A stretch of 64,000 nt of DNA from Agrobacterium tumefaciens (GTDB taxonomy: Bacteria > Pseudomonadota > Alphaproteobacteria > Rhizobiales > Rhizobiaceae): assembly GCF_013337285.1 (NCBI RefSeq), contig NZ_SUPW01000008.1:1-64000 (forward strand). Reading direction: 5' to 3'. The position numbers and the translations under genes were made by a program. The notes beneath the pieces were generated by a model. It did no database searches. It saw only the letters and a program-made list of their open reading frames with translations, and was not told the origin of the DNA. Below are positions 1 through 7,527 of the stretch, one piece after another; the stretch's first letter is position 1; every line of letters starts with the position of its first letter.

Positions 1-357
1 AGACGGATCGATGAGTTTTCCGGTCTGGTCGGCGAGGTTTCCGTAAAGGCCGTTATCGAGGCGATAGACCTTTTCGAACCAGCTCAAGCCATGCAGGAGC
101 GCGTCTTTCCATGGCCCCTGCCAGCCATGCTGGCCGGCAGCGGCGAAACAATAGGCCTGGCGTGGCTGAACGCGGGCGCGGCGGTCATCGGAAAAAACCG
201 GTTTGGCATCCTGGCCAAGGCGCTCGTAAAAGCCGCCATCCGGACGGGCGGAACCCGCCTCCCACCACAAGGGCAGGGCATCTTCATCCAGCCATTTCCG
301 TAATGTTCCGACCTCTTCGGCAAGCGCCTGAGCGGCACTCGGAAATTGCACTGTCAT
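1..357 (-). CDS. AGE-family epimerase/isomerase (mannose-6-phosphate isomerase-like), 5' part
   Basis: The reverse strand is open from an ATG at 357 to the window edge, giving 119 codons with no stop, so the gene is cut by the boundary. The protein begins MTVQFPSAAQALAEEVG. It contains LPLWWEAGSARPDGGFYERL and a later QAYCFAAAGQHGW segment, which are typical of the N-terminal half of the N-acylglucosamine 2-epimerase/YihS (alpha/alpha barrel) family. Rhizobial members are often annotated as mannose-6-phosphate isomerases that interconvert aldoses and ketoses in the cytosol. The family call rests on these aromatic and Gly-rich motifs. The exact substrate cannot be read from the N-terminus alone. 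The gene is divergent from the cellulose operon and may share its upstream region. Confidence 0.75.
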   Translation of the reverse strand, partial: MTVQFPSAAQALAEEVGTLRKWLDEDALPLWWEAGSARPDGGFYERLGQDAKPVFSDDRRARVQPRQAYCFAAAGQHGWQGPWKDALLHGLSWFEKVYRLDNGLYGNLADQTGKLIDPS

Positions 358-691
358 ACGTCAACTCTCTGTTTTTACAGGTTAATAAAAGATAGATCAA
401 TAAAATACGTGATTATAGAAGCAAGTAGACCATGGGACATATTGCGCTGCAACCGTAAAATCATCGACCTCACGCTGAGCCAACCCGTGCCAATGCGATT
501 GGTTCCACCGTCTTGTATGGCAAATAACGCGTCCAAGGTGATTCGGAATCCATAAAGTGTCAGAAATTACAACGAAAATTTGAGATTGCTTATTCGTAGT
601 CCTCACGTATTTCGTAGCAATGGTCTCGTCACTAGTGATTCGGCCTCTTTTTAATCTGGGCGGCGTTGGGGCAATAGAGGGGCACAAGGCA
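358..691. promoter_or_regulatory. Divergent intergenic region upstream of bcsN and the AGE gene
   Basis: This AT-richer stretch of 334 bp separates two divergent genes and must hold both promoters. The small open frames in it lack convincing ribosome sites and look non-coding. A perfect 10-bp palindrome, TCACTAGTGA, lies at 629-638, about 55 bases before the chosen bcsN start. No promoter hexamers could be assigned with confidence. Confidence 0.4.
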
Positions 692-1687
692 GTGAAATTT
701 TCTGCCTATACTTCATTGCTGTTCTCGATTGCGGTTCTTTCGGGCTGCAATACTCCCGCGGGCGTTCGTTCGTTCGGGGGCGCGCAGATGTTGTCTCCGT
801 CGCAGGCGCTGGTTTTCCCGCCACCCGGTGGTCCGGAAGTCGTCACCGTGGTCAATCACACCTATTCCAATGCGGTGGCGCAGCAGATCATATTGCGCTC
901 CGAGGCCGCGACACCCGGACAGAATTATATCAAGGCAGAGTTTTTCGGCCCGCAGCAGGCCGGCGATACCGATCGCGATGCTCTTGGTTTCAGCGGTTTT
1001 AGGGCAGCCTCCGTCGCGCGGGAAATCCGCACGGAGTTTCCGGGTCAAAACATCGCCATGTCGGCAAATTACCTGCAGAACGGCTATGGCGCGTTTTCTT
1101 ATGCCGCCGGCAGCGGCCGGGGCGACGATACCTGCCTTTATGGCTGGCAGGATATACGCTCACCGGAAAGCATGCGGCAGGATTTCCGCAATCTCGGCCG
1201 CATCAAGGTGCGGCTGCGCCTTTGCCAATCCGGCGCGAGTGTCGAGCGGCTTCTGGCGGTCATGTATAATTACACGATCACCGGCACCTATGCCTCGGAA
1301 AGCTGGAACCCTTACGGCACGCCGCAGGGGGTGAACGCAAATCTCGGCCGCCCGGGTAATCCGGTCTATCCCCTGAAGACAAACGAGGTGCCGATGCGGC
1401 CCGGCGGCGAAGTGACCGGGAGCGTGCCGACAACGCCGCCGGTCCGTCGCGCTGTCGCCGTCGCACCGGCTCAGCCGGAACCGCAGCCGCTGCCTCCGGT
1501 CGCGGCGGTCAGCATTCCGTCGCCCTCGTCAGTCGGATCACCCGTCCAGTCCGCAAGGCCGACGATGGCAGGCAGGCGGGCCGGTAACACACCGGTGGAG
1601 GGCGGTCAGCCGCCATCGCAGGTTCCGCAGGTCGCCATTCCGTCGCCCGCATGCCTGTCCGGTTCGGGAGGGGTTCAGGGATGCTGA
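692..1687 (+). CDS. bcsN: Cellulose biosynthesis lipoprotein BcsN
   Basis: This predicted lipoprotein of 331 residues opens the cellulose operon. The start chosen is GTG 692, with GAGGGG nine bases upstream. It yields a classic signal peptide (VKFSAYTSLLFSIAVLSGC) ending in the lipobox L-S-G-C, so Cys20 would be lipidated. An ATG at 620 in the same frame would bury the signal peptide and has no ribosome site. The body is followed by a Pro/Val-rich, low-complexity C-terminal third. BcsN (CBP_BcsN family) is known from Rhizobiales type III cellulose operons, where it precedes bcsA. Its biochemical role is not established. With no BcsC porin in the locus, an outer-membrane or periplasmic export role is a reasonable inference. 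bcsA follows after about 100 bases on the same strand. Confidence 0.8.
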   Translation: MKFSAYTSLLFSIAVLSGCNTPAGVRSFGGAQMLSPSQALVFPPPGGPEVVTVVNHTYSNAVAQQIILRSEAATPGQNYIKAEFFGPQQAGDTDRDALGFSGFRAASVAREIRTEFPGQNIAMSANYLQNGYGAFSYAAGSGRGDDTCLYGWQDIRSPESMRQDFRNLGRIKVRLRLCQSGASVERLLAVMYNYTITGTYASESWNPYGTPQGVNANLGRPGNPVYPLKTNEVPMRPGGEVTGSVPTTPPVRRAVAVAPAQPEPQPLPPVAAVSIPSPSSVGSPVQSARPTMAGRRAGNTPVEGGQPPSQVPQVAIPSPACLSGSGGVQGC

Positions 1688-1784
1688 TGATCTGTGGAGC
1701 CGCAGCGAAAGAAGATGTCGAGGCGCAGGTCGCCCACATTCCGGGCGTTAATGCCGGGTGGGGAAGAGAACGGAAAGTTGTCGG

Positions 1785-3974
1785 ATGAACAAGGCCATCA
1801 CAGTCATTGTCTGGTTGCTTGTGTCGCTTTGCGTTCTGGCCATCGTCACGATGCCCGTCAGCCTGCAGACGCATCTGGTCGCCACCGCGATCTCGCTCGT
1901 TCTTCTGGCGACCATCAAAGGATTTAACGGGCAGGGGGCCTGGCGTCTGGTGGCCCTGGGTTTCGGCACGGCCATCGTTCTGCGTTACGTCTACTGGCGG
2001 ACCACCAGCACGCTGCCGCCCATCAACCAGCTCGAAAACTTCATTCCCGGCTTTCTGCTTTATCTCGCGGAAATGTACAGCGTCGTCATGCTGGGCCTCA
2101 GCCTCGTCATCGTCTCCATGCCGCTGCCGTCGCGCAAGACGCGGCCCGGCTCGCCGGACTATCGGCCGACTGTCGACGTCTTCGTGCCGAGTTATAATGA
2201 AGATGCGGAGCTTCTGGCCAACACGCTGGCGGCAGCCAAGAACATGGATTATCCGGCCGACCGGTTCACCGTCTGGCTGCTGGATGATGGCGGCTCGGTG
2301 CAGAAGCGCAATGCCAGTAACATCGTTGAGGCGCAGGCGGCGCAGCGCCGCCACGATGAGCTGAAGAAGCTTTGCGAGGATCTCGACGTGCGTTACCTGA
2401 CGCGCGAGCGCAACGTCCACGCCAAGGCCGGCAATCTCAATAACGGTCTTGCCCATTCGACCGGCGAACTCGTCACGGTGTTTGACGCCGACCATGCGCC
2501 TGCCCGCGATTTCCTTCTGGAGACGGTTGGTTATTTCGAGGAAGACCCCCGGCTCTTTCTGGTGCAGACGCCGCATTTCTTCGTCAATCCCGATCCCATC
2601 GAGCGCAACCTGCGCACCTTCGAGACGATGCCGAGCGAAAACGAGATGTTTTACGGCATCATCCAGCGCGGTCTCGACAAGTGGAACGGGGCATTTTTCT
2701 GCGGTTCCGCCGCCGTGCTGCGGCGCGAGGCGCTGCAGGATTCCGATGGCTTCAGCGGCGTCAGCATCACCGAGGATTGCGAAACGGCGCTGGCGCTGCA
2801 TTCGCGCGGCTGGAACAGCATTTATGTCGACAAGCCGCTGATCGCCGGTCTGCAACCGGCCACATTCGCGAGCTTCATCGGCCAGCGCAGCCGCTGGGCG
2901 CAGGGCATGATGCAGATCCTGATCTTTCGCCAGCCCTTGTTCAAGCGCGGCCTCTCCTTCACGCAGCGCCTTTGTTACATGTCTTCGACGCTGTTCTGGC
3001 TTTTCCCGTTCCCGCGCACGATCTTCCTGTTCGCGCCGTTGTTCTACCTGTTCTTCGATCTTCAGATTTTCGTGGCCTCGGGCGGGGAGTTCCTCGCCTA
3101 TACGGCCGCTTATATGCTCGTGAACCTGATGATGCAGAACTATCTCTATGGCAGCTTCCGCTGGCCGTGGATTTCCGAACTTTACGAATATGTGCAGACG
3201 GTTCACTTGCTGCCCGCCGTCGTTTCGGTGATCTTCAATCCCGGCAAACCGACCTTCAAGGTGACGGCGAAAGACGAATCCATTGCCGAGGCGCGGCTTT
3301 CCGAGATCAGCCGCCCGTTCTTCGTCATCTTCGCGCTTCTGGTAGTGGCGATGGCTTTTGCGATCTGGCGCATCTATAGCGAGCCGTACAAGGCCGATGT
3401 GACGCTCGTCGTCGGCGGCTGGAACCTGCTCAACCTCATCTTCGCAGGCTGCGCACTCGGTGTCGTCTCCGAGCGCGGCGACAAGTCGGCATCGCGGCGC
3501 ATCACCGTCAAGCGGCGCTGCGAGGTGAAGCTCGAAGGCAGCGATGCATGGCTGCCGGCCTCCATCGATAACGTCTCGGTGCATGGCCTGCTGATCAATC
3601 TGTTCGATGGCGCAACCGCTGTTGCCAAGGACACGACGGCGATCGTCCGGGTCAAGCCGCATAGCGAAGGCGTGCCGGACACCATGCCCGTCAACGTGGT
3701 CCGGACGGTTCGTGGCGAAGGGTTGGTTTCCATCGGCTGCACCTTCTCGCCGCAGCGCGCCATTGATCACCGCCTGATTGCCGACCTGATCTTCGCCAAT
3801 TCCGAACAATGGAGCGAGTTCCAGCGCGTGCGCCGCAAGAACCCCGGACTCATCCGCGGCACGGCGATCTTTCTGGCGATATCGCTGTTTCAGACGCAGC
3901 GCGGGCTCTTTTATCTGGCCAAGGCGCTGCGACCTGCCGCCAAAAGCGTCAAACCTGCCGGAGCTGTAAAATGA
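1785..3974 (+). CDS. bcsA: Cellulose synthase catalytic subunit BcsA (CelA)
   Basis: This inner-membrane GT2 glycosyltransferase polymerises UDP-glucose into beta-1,4-glucan and extrudes it. In the 729-residue product from ATG 1785, four N-terminal hydrophobic segments lie before residue 112. The GT2 motifs follow in order: D-D-G at 167-169, D-A-D at 234-236, F-F-C-G at 305-308, T-E-D at 329-331 and QRSRW at 367-371. Several C-terminal membrane helices come next. A PilZ domain starts near 570, with an Arg/Lys cluster (RRITVKRR) and the N-x-S-x-x-G signature at 596-601, so cyclic-di-GMP activation is expected. An in-frame GTG at 1758 would add nine residues, but ATG 1785 has GGAAAG upstream and matches the usual N-terminus. 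The stop overlaps the bcsB start (ATGA), implying translational coupling. All catalytic residues are present. Confidence 0.97.
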   Translation: MNKAITVIVWLLVSLCVLAIVTMPVSLQTHLVATAISLVLLATIKGFNGQGAWRLVALGFGTAIVLRYVYWRTTSTLPPINQLENFIPGFLLYLAEMYSVVMLGLSLVIVSMPLPSRKTRPGSPDYRPTVDVFVPSYNEDAELLANTLAAAKNMDYPADRFTVWLLDDGGSVQKRNASNIVEAQAAQRRHDELKKLCEDLDVRYLTRERNVHAKAGNLNNGLAHSTGELVTVFDADHAPARDFLLETVGYFEEDPRLFLVQTPHFFVNPDPIERNLRTFETMPSENEMFYGIIQRGLDKWNGAFFCGSAAVLRREALQDSDGFSGVSITEDCETALALHSRGWNSIYVDKPLIAGLQPATFASFIGQRSRWAQGMMQILIFRQPLFKRGLSFTQRLCYMSSTLFWLFPFPRTIFLFAPLFYLFFDLQIFVASGGEFLAYTAAYMLVNLMMQNYLYGSFRWPWISELYEYVQTVHLLPAVVSVIFNPGKPTFKVTAKDESIAEARLSEISRPFFVIFALLVVAMAFAIWRIYSEPYKADVTLVVGGWNLLNLIFAGCALGVVSERGDKSASRRITVKRRCEVKLEGSDAWLPASIDNVSVHGLLINLFDGATAVAKDTTAIVRVKPHSEGVPDTMPVNVVRTVRGEGLVSIGCTFSPQRAIDHRLIADLIFANSEQWSEFQRVRRKNPGLIRGTAIFLAISLFQTQRGLFYLAKALRPAAKSVKPAGAVK

Positions 3975-6475
3975 CCGGCGGCAGAAAGATCAGGGGTTCG
4001 CTTATAGCATTGATGTGGAGCGCCGCCGCAACCGGTGCGATGGCGCAGTCCTCACCCTTTGATATGTCGCCGGAAAGGCCCGCGCAGACTGCGCCTGCGC
4101 CGGTGCCGCCGCCCGTTGTCGTTCCTCCCGCTGCGCCCAGCCAGCCGTCGCCGGTCCAGCCTCCGGCGATACCACCGGCGCAGCCGCCCTTTGTGGTTCA
4201 GCCGGCGCCAATGCCGCAACCGCCGCAGCGGACCGCCGTTCCGCCTGCATCGGTTCCGCCCGTTCCCGTTCCTCCGCGTCAGGAGGGAGCAAGACCAGCC
4301 ACGGCGCAGGCCCCCTTATCAGCTGCTGATAGCCGCCGACGTTATATATTGCCCTATGAGAAGCTCAGCCTTTCCGGCGAGATGGCCCGGCGGCAATGGG
4401 GTATCTATCTGACGCCCGAACAGGCCAATGCCGCCGTTTCGCTTAATATCGGTTATCAGAACGCCATTGTGGTCGCGCCTGAAAGCTCGAATTTTCAGGT
4501 CAGCCTGAACAATGTTCCACTGGATGTGGCGCGCATTGAAGCGCCTGACGGTGAGGGCAATGTCTCCCTGAAAATACCTCCCGGCGTGTTGCAGGTCGGC
4601 TCAAACGTCGTGACGCTCGGCGTGCAGCAGCGGCACAGGACGGATTGCACGATCCAGTCCACCTACGATCTGTGGACTGACATCAACCCGGCGAATACCT
4701 ACATCGGCTTCAACGCCGATGTTGCCGGCGCTTTCGCCAATATAGACGACATTCAGGCGACTGGACCGGACGGCAAGGCGGCGACTTCGATCGAGATCGT
4801 TGCGCCGTCGCTCGGTAATCCGGCATTTGCGGATTCACTCCTGCGCCTTTCGCAGGCGCTGGCGCTCAGAACCCAGATGCCCAACCAGACCATCCGCTTC
4901 GTGACGGCCCCTTCCTCCGAGCGCAAGCCCGGAACACTGACGGTTCTGGCAGGCACCGCCCGTGAGATTGCGGGTATAGCCGGGGCGTTGCCGCCGGAAG
5001 CATCGGCGGGCGCCTTTGCCGGTTTTGGCAGCGTCGCGCCAGGCGGCTTCTCGCCGCTTTTCGTCAGCGGCCCCACTCCGCAGGCGGTGCAGGCGGCCAT
5101 AGAGACGCTGTTTTCGTCAATATCGCGTGCGCCCGGCGCCCAGCGAACGGCTTTTTCGACCCGCAGCTGGCATGCGCCGGATGTTCCGCTCATCACCTCG
5201 GACCGCCGTATCGCGCTGTCCGAACTCGGTCTCGAAAGCAGCGAATTTAGCGGACGCCGTTTCCGCAACGAGTTTTATATCGGCATGCCCGCCGATTTTT
5301 ATGCCTCGGCCTATGGCGAGGCATCGCTGCTGCTCGACGCGGCCTATTCCTCGCAGGTCTTGCCTGGCAGCCATATCGACATCTACGTCAATGACGAGAT
5401 CGCTTCGACGGTGCCGATCTCCAACAATGGCGGCGGTATTTTCCGGCATCTACCCATCAACGTCACGATGCGCCACCTGAAGCCGGGACCGAACAAGATA
5501 ACAATCGAGGCGGTGTTGATGACGGCGCAGGATCAAGCCTGCGCGCCGGGTGCGCCGGCCAGCACGACCCCGCGTTTTGCCCTGTTCGACACCACCGAAA
5601 TCCATATTCCGGATTATGCCCGGATCGGTCGCAAGCCGGATCTCGCGGCGATGGCCGGGGCTGGCCAGCCCTACAGGGCTGCCGGAAGCCCGGTTGCGCT
5701 CTCGCTGGACCGGTTTGATACCGACACCATGTCGGCGGCGGCAACCCTCGTCAGCCGGCTTGCGAGTGTTGCCGGACATCCGATCAATGTTGAGACCGTC
5801 GCCTCGCCGCTGGTGATCGGTGATCGGGATGCGCTGTTTGTCGGAACGATTTCGCAATTTCCGCAGGCGCTGATCAGCCAGTTCAATCTCGTTCCCTCCA
5901 GCCAGATATCCTGGAAAGTCGGAACCGGTGTTCAGCCGCCCGCGCAGAGCAGCGAAACCTTGTTCAACGACTGGCGGGAGAGGGTCGATGGCGGCGTCTG
6001 GGAGGGGCAGGTCTCGTCCTTCGAGGATTGGATGAAGCGGAATTTCGACCTGAGTTCGGAGACGCTACGCTTCCTGCCGGCGGCCGAGCAACCGTATGCC
6101 CCGCCCGCCAATGTCTCCTTCATGCTGGCGCAGGGGCTTAGCCCTTCCGGCGAAGGCGTCTGGACGCTTGCCACCGCGCCGACGTCGGCCGAACTTCTCG
6201 ACGGCATGTCGGCGATAACGCGCGAGAACCGCTGGGGCGACGTCACCGGACGGGTTGCCGCTTACGATGCGACTGCGGAAAAGGTCGAAACAGTCGAGGT
6301 GGAGCGGCCGTATTTTTATATCACCGGAGCGTTTTCGCTCTCCAACTGGAGACTGATCGCTGCCAACTGGCTGTCCTCCAATGTGCTTTCCTATTCGCTG
6401 GCATTCATCGGTTTCGTGTCGCTTCTGGGTTTCGCCACCTTCGTGATGCTGCGGCTGATGGGACGACATCGATGA
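3971..6475 (+). CDS. bcsB: Cellulose synthase periplasmic subunit BcsB (CelB)
   Basis: BcsB is the membrane-anchored periplasmic partner of BcsA and guides the glucan across the periplasm. The 834-residue product starts at ATG 3971, overlapping the bcsA stop by four bases. The longer frame from 3809 is only read-through inside bcsA. A signal peptide ending near A-M-A-Q (about residue 25) is followed by a Pro-rich linker to about residue 115, then repeated carbohydrate-binding and flavodoxin-like domains. A C-terminal transmembrane helix near 805-828 precedes a basic tail (RLMGRHR), matching the family's single tail anchor. The N-terminal Pro-rich linker is unusually long and low in complexity. 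Its stop overlaps bcsZ in an ATGA junction. Confidence 0.95.
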   Translation: MTGGRKIRGSLIALMWSAAATGAMAQSSPFDMSPERPAQTAPAPVPPPVVVPPAAPSQPSPVQPPAIPPAQPPFVVQPAPMPQPPQRTAVPPASVPPVPVPPRQEGARPATAQAPLSAADSRRRYILPYEKLSLSGEMARRQWGIYLTPEQANAAVSLNIGYQNAIVVAPESSNFQVSLNNVPLDVARIEAPDGEGNVSLKIPPGVLQVGSNVVTLGVQQRHRTDCTIQSTYDLWTDINPANTYIGFNADVAGAFANIDDIQATGPDGKAATSIEIVAPSLGNPAFADSLLRLSQALALRTQMPNQTIRFVTAPSSERKPGTLTVLAGTAREIAGIAGALPPEASAGAFAGFGSVAPGGFSPLFVSGPTPQAVQAAIETLFSSISRAPGAQRTAFSTRSWHAPDVPLITSDRRIALSELGLESSEFSGRRFRNEFYIGMPADFYASAYGEASLLLDAAYSSQVLPGSHIDIYVNDEIASTVPISNNGGGIFRHLPINVTMRHLKPGPNKITIEAVLMTAQDQACAPGAPASTTPRFALFDTTEIHIPDYARIGRKPDLAAMAGAGQPYRAAGSPVALSLDRFDTDTMSAAATLVSRLASVAGHPINVETVASPLVIGDRDALFVGTISQFPQALISQFNLVPSSQISWKVGTGVQPPAQSSETLFNDWRERVDGGVWEGQVSSFEDWMKRNFDLSSETLRFLPAAEQPYAPPANVSFMLAQGLSPSGEGVWTLATAPTSAELLDGMSAITRENRWGDVTGRVAAYDATAEKVETVEVERPYFYITGAFSLSNWRLIAANWLSSNVLSYSLAFIGFVSLLGFATFVMLRLMGRHR

Positions 6476-7527
6476 CGGGCGGGATTTCGAAACTTGCCCG
6501 CATTATCTGCCTGTCCGTGATGGCATTGGTCGCCAGCATCTCCATCGGCCACGCCGCATCGGTGTCACCGGAAGCGTGGTCTGCGTATAAAAACGCCTTT
6601 CTCGATCCCGGCGGGCGCATCATCGATACCGGCAACGGCAATATCAGCCACAGCGAAGGGCAGGGTTACGGCATGTGGCTTGCCGTGCTCTCCGACAACC
6701 TTGCCGATTTCGAACTGATCTGGAGCTTCACCCGCACGGAGCTGCTGGTGCGTGACGACGGGCTTTCCGCCTGGAAATGGGATCCGCGCACCCGGCCGCA
6801 CGTCACTGACATCAATAACGCGACCGATGGCGATATCCTGATCGCCTATGCGCTGGCGCTCGCCGCCGGCCAGTGGAACCGGCAGGATTATGCCGAAGCG
6901 TCCGCAGCCATCGCAAACGCCATCCTCAAAAAAACAGTGGTGCAGCGTGGTGGTAGAACGCTGCTTTTGCCGGCTGGCAGCGGGTTTGGTGAAAATGACA
7001 GGGCCGATGGCCCGGTGGTCAATCCATCCTATCTGATTTTCGAAGCCTTTCCGGTGCTCGACCTGGTTGCGCCATCACCGCTCTGGAAGGCGCTTGCCGA
7101 TGATGGCGTGGCGCAGGTCGGCGCATTCGCCTTCGGCGACAGAAAATTGCCGGCCGACTGGGTATCGGTGAAAACGAAGCCGCAGCCGGCGGCGGGTTTT
7201 CCTGCGGAATTCGGTTATAATGCGGTGCGCATACCGCTTTACCTCTCAAGGGCGAAAATGGGAGTACCGGAACTGCTGGCGCGGCTGAAAGACGGCATGG
7301 CGCTGGAAAGCGGTGCGGCCGGAACCTTCGATCTGAAGAGCGGAGCGGTCAAGGACGTGCTGTCGGACCCCGGCTACCGCATCATTCCGGCACTGGCGGC
7401 CTGCGTTGCCGGCGGTCCGGCCATTCCCGCCGAACTTAAAAGCTTCCAGCCAACACTTTATTATCCTTCCACATTGCATCTTCTGGCATTGTCGTTTCTG
7501 GCGAGGAATAACGGGGAATGCCGATGA
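6472..7527 (+). CDS. bcsZ: Periplasmic endo-1,4-beta-glucanase BcsZ (CelC), GH8
   Basis: This 351-residue GH8 endoglucanase cuts beta-1,4-glucan chains during cellulose assembly. Residues 1-29 form a signal peptide ending G-H-A-A. The catalytic signature H-S-E-G-Q-G-Y-G-M places the general acid at Glu62, and the NNATDGD motif provides Asp119, both at the spacing seen in bacterial GH8 enzymes. Length and motif order fit BcsZ/CelC, which is needed for normal cellulose production in Agrobacterium. The start overlaps the bcsB stop by four bases and the stop overlaps bcsK, so the operon is translationally coupled throughout. Confidence 0.95.
   Translation: MTGGISKLARIICLSVMALVASISIGHAASVSPEAWSAYKNAFLDPGGRIIDTGNGNISHSEGQGYGMWLAVLSDNLADFELIWSFTRTELLVRDDGLSAWKWDPRTRPHVTDINNATDGDILIAYALALAAGQWNRQDYAEASAAIANAILKKTVVQRGGRTLLLPAGSGFGENDRADGPVVNPSYLIFEAFPVLDLVAPSPLWKALADDGVAQVGAFAFGDRKLPADWVSVKTKPQPAAGFPAEFGYNAVRIPLYLSRAKMGVPELLARLKDGMALESGAAGTFDLKSGAVKDVLSDPGYRIIPALAACVAGGPAIPAELKSFQPTLYYPSTLHLLALSFLARNNGECR

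Noticed and set aside
397-687. 96-codon minus-strand frame between the AGE gene and bcsN
   Set aside because: No ribosome site and no recognisable motif. It crosses the divergent promoter region.
1509-3809. 766-codon open frame antisense to bcsA
   Set aside because: It lies wholly opposite a gene with all cellulose synthase motifs. Its composition is Arg/His/Gln-rich as expected from the complement of high-GC codons, and it has no recognisable domain.
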